From assembly GCF_041435335.1 (NCBI RefSeq), contig NZ_CP108430.1, positions 3,640,501 to 3,704,500 of the forward strand: DNA of 64,000 nt, written 5' to 3'. The notes beneath the pieces are model-generated. The model saw nothing but the letters and a program-made list of their open reading frames with translations, did no database searches and had not been told where the DNA came from. Positions 58,981 through 64,000 of the stretch are shown here, in pieces. Origin of the DNA: Streptomyces sp. NBC_01283 (GTDB lineage: Bacteria; Actinomycetota; Actinomycetes; Streptomycetales; Streptomycetaceae). Position numbers and translations under genes: made by a program. How positions within the stretch are numbered: the stretch's first letter is position 1; every line of letters starts with the position of its first letter.

Positions 58981-60825
58981 TCAGCCGAGACGCTGCACCA
59001 GCGCGCGGTACTCGTCCCACAGCTCCTTGGGCGTGTGGTCGCCGAAGGTGTTCAGGTGCTCGGGGACCAGCGAGGCCTCGTCACGCCAGACCTCCTTGTC
59101 GACCGTGAGCAGGAACTCCAGGTCATCCTTGGCCAGGTCGAGGCCCTCGGTGTCCAGGGAGTCGACCGTCGGCAGGATGCCGATGGGGGTCTCGACGCCC
59201 TCGGCCTTTCCGTCGAGGCGGTCGACGATCCACTTCAGGACGCGGCTGTTCTCGCCGAAGCCGGGCCACACGAACTTGCCGTCGGCGTTCTTCCGGAACC
59301 AGTTCACGTAGTAGATCTTCGGGAGCTTGGACTGGTCGGGCTTGTCCGCGCCGACCTTGACCCAGTGGGCCATGTAGTCGCCCATGTTGTAGCCGCAGAA
59401 CGGCAGCATCGCGAACGGGTCGCGGCGCAGCTCGCCGACCTTGCCCTCGGCCGCGGCGGTCTTCTCGCTCGCCACGTTCGCGCCGAGGAAGACACCGTGC
59501 TGCCAGTTGAAGGACTCCGTCACCAGCGGCACCGCGCTGGCGCGACGGCCGCCGAAGAGGATCGCCGAGATCGGCACGCCCTTGGGGTCCTCCCACTCGG
59601 GCGCGATGATCGGGCACTGCGAGGCGGGCGTGGTGAAGCGGGCGTTCGGGTGCGCCGCGGGAACGCCGGACTCCGGGGTCCAGTCGTTGCCCTTCCAGTC
59701 GGTGAGGTGGGCGGGAGTCTCCTCCGTCATGCCCTCCCACCAGACGTCGTTGTCGTCGGTGAGCGCGACGTTCGTGAAGACCGAGTTGCCCCACAGGGTC
59801 TTCATGGCGTTGGCATTGGTGTGTTCGCCGGTGCCGGGCGCGACGCCGAAGAAACCGGCCTCGGGGTTGATCGCGTAGAGCCGGCCGTCCTCGCCGAAGC
59901 GCATCCAGGCGATGTCGTCACCGATGGTCTCGACCGTCCAGCCGCGGACCGTCGGCTCCAGCATGGCGAGGTTGGTCTTGCCGCAGGCGCTCGGGAACGC
60001 GGCCGCGACGTACTTGCTCTCGCCCTGCGGGGGCGTGAGCTTGAGGATGAGCATGTGCTCGGCCAGCCAGCCCTCGTCGCGCGCCATGACGGAGGCGATG
60101 CGCAGGGCGTAGCACTTCTTGCCGAGCAGGGCGTTGCCGCCGTAGCCCGAGCCGTACGACCAGATCTCGCGGTCCTCGGGAAAGTGCGAGATGTACTTCG
60201 TGGAGTTGCAGGGCCACGGCACGTCGGCCTCGCCCTCGGCCAGCGGTGCGCCGAGCGTGTGGACGGCCTTCACGAAGAAGCCGTCCTCGCCGAGCTCGTC
60301 CAGGACCGCCTGGCCCATGCGGGTCATGGTGCGCATGGAGACGGCGACGTACGCGGAGTCGGTGATCTCCACACCGATGGCGGACAGCGGTGAGCCCACC
60401 GGGCCCATGCAGAAGGGCACGACGTACATCGTGCGACCGCGCATCGAGCCGCGGAAGACGCCCTTCTCGCCCTGGAAGATCTCCCGCATCTCGGCGGGGT
60501 CCTTCCAGTGGTTGGTCGGGCCCGCGTCCTCTTCCTTCTCGGAGCAGATGAAGGTGCGGTCCTCGACGCGCGCGACGTCGGTCGGGTCGGAGGCCGCGTA
60601 GTACGAGTTCGGGCGCTTGATCGGGTCGAGCTTCTTGAACGTGCCCTTGGCGACGAGCTCCTCGCACAGGCGCTCGTACTCGGCTTCGGATCCGTCACAC
60701 CAGACCACGCTGTCCGGCTGGGTCAGTTCGACGATCTCGTTCACCCAGGTGACGAGGTCCTGGTGGTTGGTGGGGACGGTGCCCAGGGACTCAGAGAGAA
60801 GGGGAGCCGCGATGTCGCGCGCCAC
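58981..60825 (-). CDS. pckA: Phosphoenolpyruvate carboxykinase (GTP)
   Basis: The enzyme converts oxaloacetate and GTP to PEP, GDP and CO2, opening gluconeogenesis from TCA acids. The 614-residue protein is the GTP-type length. The P-loop-like kinase motif is [15 protein letters not shown] near 275, with the reactive Cys in it. Metal and substrate sites lie in [48 protein letters not shown] and [26 protein letters not shown] 60825 leads into [10 protein letters not shown]. The upstream 309 bp carries two sets of direct repeats. Glycolytic control at transcription is typical but not proven here. Confidence 0.97.
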   Translation of the reverse strand: MARDIAAPLLSESLGTVPTNHQDLVTWVNEIVELTQPDSVVWCDGSEAEYERLCEELVAKGTFKKLDPIKRPNSYYAASDPTDVARVEDRTFICSEKEEDAGPTNHWKDPAEMREIFQGEKGVFRGSMRGRTMYVVPFCMGPVGSPLSAIGVEITDSAYVAVSMRTMTRMGQAVLDELGEDGFFVKAVHTLGAPLAEGEADVPWPCNSTKYISHFPEDREIWSYGSGYGGNALLGKKCYALRIASVMARDEGWLAEHMLILKLTPPQGESKYVAAAFPSACGKTNLAMLEPTVRGWTVETIGDDIAWMRFGEDGRLYAINPEAGFFGVAPGTGEHTNANAMKTLWGNSVFTNVALTDDNDVWWEGMTEETPAHLTDWKGNDWTPESGVPAAHPNARFTTPASQCPIIAPEWEDPKGVPISAILFGGRRASAVPLVTESFNWQHGVFLGANVASEKTAAAEGKVGELRRDPFAMLPFCGYNMGDYMAHWVKVGADKPDQSKLPKIYYVNWFRKNADGKFVWPGFGENSRVLKWIVDRLDGKAEGVETPIGILPTVDSLDTEGLDLAKDDLEFLLTVDKEVWRDEASLVPEHLNTFGDHTPKELWDEYRALVQRLG

Positions 60826-60988
60826 GATTGCTCCTATACGAGGGGTTTATAGGTTTGTTGCCCCGTGGGGGCTGCGACCCGGACGCTTCACGTGTTGTTC
60901 CCTCTGGCGCTCATCCGGTGCCGACCGCACTCATTTGATCATCCGACGGTTCCGCGCATATGTCCAGAGGGCCTCACAGGTGAGCGGC

Positions 60989-61079
60989 GTGAGTATCGCC
61001 ACTCGCTCCGCCCGCCCTCCCCACGCGAATCCGTCACTTGTACGCTCGGGTATCACCGTGAGCATCGCCACTTGTACGC
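60989..61079. repeat. Two sets of direct repeats in the pckA / hemolysin III intergenic region
   Basis: GTGAG(T/C)ATCGCCACT(C/T)G occurs at 60989-61005 and 61058-61074, and CACTTGTACGC at 61035-61045 and 61069-61079. The 309-bp gap otherwise shows no gene. The repeats are 164-254 bp upstream of the pckA start. Confidence 0.6.
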
Positions 61080-61105
61080 CACGGTTCCCCCATGACTGAT
61101 GCCTA

Positions 61106-61128
61106 ACTTACGGTTGCGTAGGTACGAT
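61106..61128 (+). promoter_or_regulatory. Promoter with dyad for the hemolysin III gene
   Basis: ACTTACG-GTTG-CGTAGGT at 61106-61123 is an imperfect 7-bp dyad (6 of 7 pairs). It ends at a TACGAT -10 box (61123-61128). The ATG is 6 nt further, implying a leaderless mRNA that a TetR-like repressor could block. Confidence 0.55.
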
Positions 61129-61134
61129 GCCGTT

Positions 61135-61863
61135 ATGACCGCTCCCGTCCCTGACGCGATCACGAACAACCAGGCCACCAGCCCCGATTCGCCCGCGAAC
61201 GACGCCCTGCCGCTTCCCGACCTCGCGGAAGTGAAGCCGCTGATGCGTGGCTGGCTGCACGCGGGCATGTTCCCGGCGGTGCTCATCTCGGGCATCGTGC
61301 TCATGGCACTGACGGACTCCACCCGCGCGCGGATCGCCTGCGGGATCTACGTCCTGACGGCCTGCCTGCTCTTCGGAGTGAGCGCGATCTACCACCGGGG
61401 CACATGGAGTGCGCGCGCGGACGGCGTGCTGCGCAGACTCGACCACGCCAACATCTTCCTGATCATCGCGGGCACGTACACCCCGCTGACGATGCTGCTC
61501 CTGCCCGACTCCAAGGGGCAGTGGCTGCTCTGGGGCGTCTGGGGCGCGGCCGTGGCCGGCATCCTCTTCCGGGTCTTCTGGGTCGGCGCGCCACGCTGGC
61601 TCTACACCCCCTGCTACATCGCGATGGGCTGGGCCGCGGTCTTCTTCCTGCCCGACTTCATGCGCACCGGCGGCATCGCCGTCCTGGTCCTGGTGATCGT
61701 GGGCGGCCTGCTCTACAGCGCGGGCGGCGTGATCTACGGCATCAAGCGCCCCAACCCCTCCCCACGTTTCTTCGGCTTCCACGAGGTCTTCCACTCCCTG
61801 ACGCTGGCCGCCTTCGCGGTGCACTACGTGGGCATCTCGCTGGTGGCCTACCAGCACGGATAG
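61135..61863 (+). CDS. Hemolysin III family (TrhA/YqfA, PAQR-like) membrane protein
   Basis: The 242-residue protein has seven membrane segments and the family's metal-site motifs: LFGVSAIYHRGTWS (His early in the domain), RLDHANIFLIIAGTYTP and the C-terminal FHEVFHSLTLAAFAVHYVGISLV (His residues of the Zn site). Bacterial members resemble PAQR receptors and affect membrane-lipid homeostasis. The hemolytic name is historical. The N-terminal 40 residues are polar and cytoplasmic. It starts at ATG 61135 and appears leaderless. Confidence 0.92.
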   Translation: MTAPVPDAITNNQATSPDSPANDALPLPDLAEVKPLMRGWLHAGMFPAVLISGIVLMALTDSTRARIACGIYVLTACLLFGVSAIYHRGTWSARADGVLRRLDHANIFLIIAGTYTPLTMLLLPDSKGQWLLWGVWGAAVAGILFRVFWVGAPRWLYTPCYIAMGWAAVFFLPDFMRTGGIAVLVLVIVGGLLYSAGGVIYGIKRPNPSPRFFGFHEVFHSLTLAAFAVHYVGISLVAYQHG

Positions 61864-61960
61864 ACCCCTGACGGGGCACGCCCCCCTCTCCCCCTCATGG
61901 CCGCGGCTTTCGAGCCGCGGCCATTCGCGTGCGCCGAGGGCAGCCCCTGGGGTTCACATC

Positions 61961-61994
61961 TTGACGGTTACTACCTTTTGAGAGTTACTCTCAA
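61961..61994 (+). promoter_or_regulatory. Promoter and TetR-type operator of the MFS-TetR operon
   Basis: TTGACG at 61961-61966 is a good -35. TTGAGAGT-T-ACTCTCAA at 61978-61994 is a perfect 8-bp dyad around one base that covers the -10 region and ends 3 nt before the MFS ATG. The downstream TetR gene is the natural candidate repressor. Confidence 0.75.
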
Positions 61995-61997
61995 TTC

Positions 61998-63566
61998 ATG
62001 GTCACTGTCACAAGCTCGCCTGCCGTGATCCGGCAGGACCCACGCCGCTGGTGGGCGCTCGCCGCCCTGGTCGCGAGCATGCTCGTGCTCGGTTTCGACA
62101 TGACGATCCTCAACGTCGCCCTGCCGACGATGGCCGGGCAGCTGGACGCGAGCACGGGCGAACAGCAGTGGATGGCCGACGGGTACATCGTCGTGTTCGC
62201 GGCCCTGATGCTTCCCGCCGGACTGCTCGGCGACCGGTTCGGACGCCGCAGGATGCTGATCACCGGCCTCGGCATCTTCCTGGCCGGCTCCCTGATCGGC
62301 ACCCTCGTCGACTCCGTCGAGCTGGTCGTCGTGGCACGGGCCGTCATGGGCATGGGCGGTGCGCTCGTCATGCCCCTCGCCATGGCCGTGCTGCCCGCCC
62401 TCTTCGCCCCCGGCGAGCGGACCAAGGCCATCGGCATCGTCTCGGCGGCCTCCGCGCTCGGCGCACCGCTCGGGCCGATCGTGGGCGGCTGGCTCCTGGA
62501 CCACTTCTGGTGGGGCTCGATCTTCCTGATCAACGTCCCCATGGTCGCGATCGGGATCACGGCCTGCGTCTTCCTGCTCCCGGAGACGACCGACCCGTCG
62601 CCCCCCAAGGTCGACGCCACCTCCACCGCGCTCACCGCGGCCGGGCTCGGCACGCTCATCTACGCGATCATCGAAGCCCCCGTACGGGGCTGGGGCGATC
62701 CGCTGATCCTCTGCATGCTCGGCGGCGCGGCCGTACTGGTCGCCGCGCTCGTCCTGCGGGAACGGCGGCAGACGCGCCCGATGCTCGACATGTCGCTGCT
62801 CCGCAACCGCGGCTTCCTGCTCAACACGATCGCGGCGACGCTCGTCATGTTCGTCCTGTCGGGCCTGATGTTCGTGCTCCCGCAGTATCTGCAGGCGGTG
62901 CTCGGGCATGACGCCTTCGGCACCGGTGTGCGGATGCTGCCGATGATGGGCGGTCTCCTCGTCGCGGCACGGGGCGCGGAGCCCGTCGTACGGAAGTTCG
63001 GCCCGCGGGCGGTGATCAGCGCCGGGCTCGTCGTGCTCGCCTTCGCGGCGATCCTCGGCAGCCGTACGACGGCCGAGTCCGGCTACGGCTTCACCGCGCT
63101 GTGGCTCACCGTCGCCGGGCTCGGCTTCGGATTCGCCGTCGTGCCCTCCATGGACTCGGCGCTCGGCGCGCTCCCCGTGGAGCGGGCGGGATCGGGCGCC
63201 GGGCTCCTGCTGACCGTGCGGCAGGTGGGCAGCGCCGTCGGGATCGCCCTGCTCGGCTCCCTGCTCTCCGGCGTGTACGTCGACCGCCTCGGCTCCGGCG
63301 GCGTCATCGGCACCCTTCCGGACGCGGCGGCGGACACCGCGGGCGAGTCGGTGGTGGCCGCCCACGCGGTCGCCGAACGGCTCGGGGTGCCCGGTCTCGT
63401 CGACTCCGCCAATGAGGCGTACGTCCACGGCATGGTGACGGTTCTTCTGGTGAGCGGCATCGCGGCGCTGGTCACGGCACTGCTCGTCGCGGCGCTGCTG
63501 CCGAAGGCCGCCCCGCCGCCGGGCGACGCCGACATGGCACCGCGGACGGAGGATGCCCGACAATGA
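61998..63566 (+). CDS. MFS multidrug exporter (DHA2 / EmrB-QacA family, 14 TM)
   Basis: The 522-residue proton-driven exporter has TM1 LAALVASMLVLGFDMTILNVALPTMA and the A-loop GLLGDRFGRRRMLITGLG. TM5 carries motif C (ASALGAPLGPIVGGWLLDHFWWGSIFLINVPMV), and about 14 membrane segments in all fit the DHA2 class. Substrates are likely lipophilic drugs or dyes. The overlapping TetR gene and the dyad on the promoter give a standard drug-inducible pump. The ATG at 61998 may be translated from a leaderless message. Confidence 0.95.
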   Translation: MVTVTSSPAVIRQDPRRWWALAALVASMLVLGFDMTILNVALPTMAGQLDASTGEQQWMADGYIVVFAALMLPAGLLGDRFGRRRMLITGLGIFLAGSLIGTLVDSVELVVVARAVMGMGGALVMPLAMAVLPALFAPGERTKAIGIVSAASALGAPLGPIVGGWLLDHFWWGSIFLINVPMVAIGITACVFLLPETTDPSPPKVDATSTALTAAGLGTLIYAIIEAPVRGWGDPLILCMLGGAAVLVAALVLRERRQTRPMLDMSLLRNRGFLLNTIAATLVMFVLSGLMFVLPQYLQAVLGHDAFGTGVRMLPMMGGLLVAARGAEPVVRKFGPRAVISAGLVVLAFAAILGSRTTAESGYGFTALWLTVAGLGFGFAVVPSMDSALGALPVERAGSGAGLLLTVRQVGSAVGIALLGSLLSGVYVDRLGSGGVIGTLPDAAADTAGESVVAAHAVAERLGVPGLVDSANEAYVHGMVTVLLVSGIAALVTALLVAALLPKAAPPPGDADMAPRTEDARQ

Positions 63567-64000
63567 GGGCCATGACGGCCGCACGCATCACTCCTTCCGC
63601 ACCGCTGGGTCTCCGTGAGCGGAAGAAGCTCAAGACACGCATCGCGATCCGTGAGGCCACGTACCGGCTGATCGAGGAGCAGGGGTACGACGCGACGACG
63701 GTCGAGCAGATCGCCGAGGCCGCGGAGGTGTCGGCGTCGACCGTCTTCCGCTACTTCCCGACCAAGGAAGACATCGTCCTCACCGACGAGTACGACCCGC
63801 TCCTGGAGGACGAGCTGCGGGCACGCCCCGCGGGCGAACCGATCGTGGAGTCCCTGCGGTATGTGCTGCGCAGTGCGGTGGGCCTCGGTTTCAGGGAGTC
63901 GCCCGAGGAGGTGCGCCTGCGAACGCGCCTGATGGTCGAGGTCCCCGCCGTGCGGTCCCGGATGCTGGAGAGCATGTCGGTCACCGGCCGGATGCTGTGC
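63563..64000 (+). CDS. TetR-family regulator (3' end outside window)
   Basis: The first 146 codons are present. The N-terminal winged-helix-like HTH reads LKTRIAIREATYRLIEEQGYDATTVEQIAEAAEVSASTVFRYFPTKEDIVLTDEYDP, the classical TetR domain. The ligand domain begins after it (ESLRYVLRSAVGLGF) and is cut by the window end. ATG 63563 overlaps the MFS stop (ATGA) and has GGAGG about 10 nt upstream. ATG 63572 is the alternative. It probably represses the MFS-tetR operon through the dyad at 61978-61994. Confidence 0.93.
   Translation, partial: MRAMTAARITPSAPLGLRERKKLKTRIAIREATYRLIEEQGYDATTVEQIAEAAEVSASTVFRYFPTKEDIVLTDEYDPLLEDELRARPAGEPIVESLRYVLRSAVGLGFRESPEEVRLRTRLMVEVPAVRSRMLESMSVTGRMLC

Noticed and set aside
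61971..63584. Minus-strand open frame of 537 codons opposite the MFS gene
   Set aside because: Its His/Asp/Arg/Glu-rich composition is typical of the antisense of a membrane protein in high-GC DNA.

Overview
This is a high-GC actinobacterial chromosome segment, almost certainly Streptomyces. The evidence is strong G/C at third codon positions, many GTG starts, long perfect hairpins between convergent genes, promoters that imply leaderless mRNAs, and typical Streptomyces families such as DUF1707, SpoIIE-type phosphatase with HATPase, DasR-type chitinase control and an actinobacterial Tad cluster. From memory, the gene order resembles the S. coelicolor core chromosome around its two fumarase genes, oxyR-ahpCD, a chitinase, a Tad cluster and pckA. 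I could not run a comparison. I saw no tRNA, rRNA, CRISPR array, transposase or integrase.

1-27.9 kb is mostly housekeeping: a DUF1707 fragment; class I and class II fumarases separated by a secreted SGNH hydrolase; a DUF402 protein; a methyltransferase; a SpoIIE/HATPase signalling protein; a class A penicillin-binding protein; a PadR-ABC exporter operon; the divergent oxyR / ahpC-ahpD peroxide locus with an OxyR-spaced operator; an AI-2E-family membrane protein; a secreted lytic transglycosylase; PhoH; undecaprenyl diphosphate synthase; an aldo/keto reductase; and an HxlR regulator divergent from an AlkZ-like winged-helix protein.

27.9-29.1 kb has no intact gene. It holds a probable PASTA-domain remnant, a large imperfect inverted repeat, three degenerate tandem units of about 85 bp and a stem-loop of the dispersed-repeat kind.

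29.1-39.0 kb is a single-strand Tad/Flp pilus cluster: OmpA-like protein, lipoprotein, TadG-like protein, Flp pilin, TadC, TadB, TadA, TadE, a TadZ-TadE fusion, CpaB and a zinc-ribbon protein. The TadZ ATPase runs straight into a prepilin-type cleavage motif, so the fusion may be a polyprotein.

39.1-43.2 kb holds a secreted GH18 chitinase with a DasR-like promoter, a divergent Nramp-family transporter and a secreted M14 carboxypeptidase. 43.3-50.5 kb is a catabolic island built around an IclR regulator: GntP permease, RidA, PfkB/KDG-type kinase, PLP-dependent D-amino-acid dehydratase/deaminase and N-acyl-D-amino-acid deacylase. Together these enzymes would suffice to take N-acetyl-D-glucosaminate to 2-keto-3-deoxy-6-phosphogluconate. 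That acid is the monomer expected from oxidative chitin cleavage. This is the best candidate for an undescribed pathway here.

50.5-55.1 kb is accessory-looking: a HigBA-type toxin-antitoxin pair, an internally deleted HATPase gene, two paralogous secreted trypsin-like proteases around an ltrA gene, and a decayed 3' fragment of a third protease copy. 55.2-64 kb returns to core functions: AlaA-like aminotransferase, a small unknown protein, a secreted propeller/Ig-like protein, GTP-dependent PEP carboxykinase, a hemolysin III family protein, and an MFS drug exporter coupled to a TetR regulator that runs off the window end.
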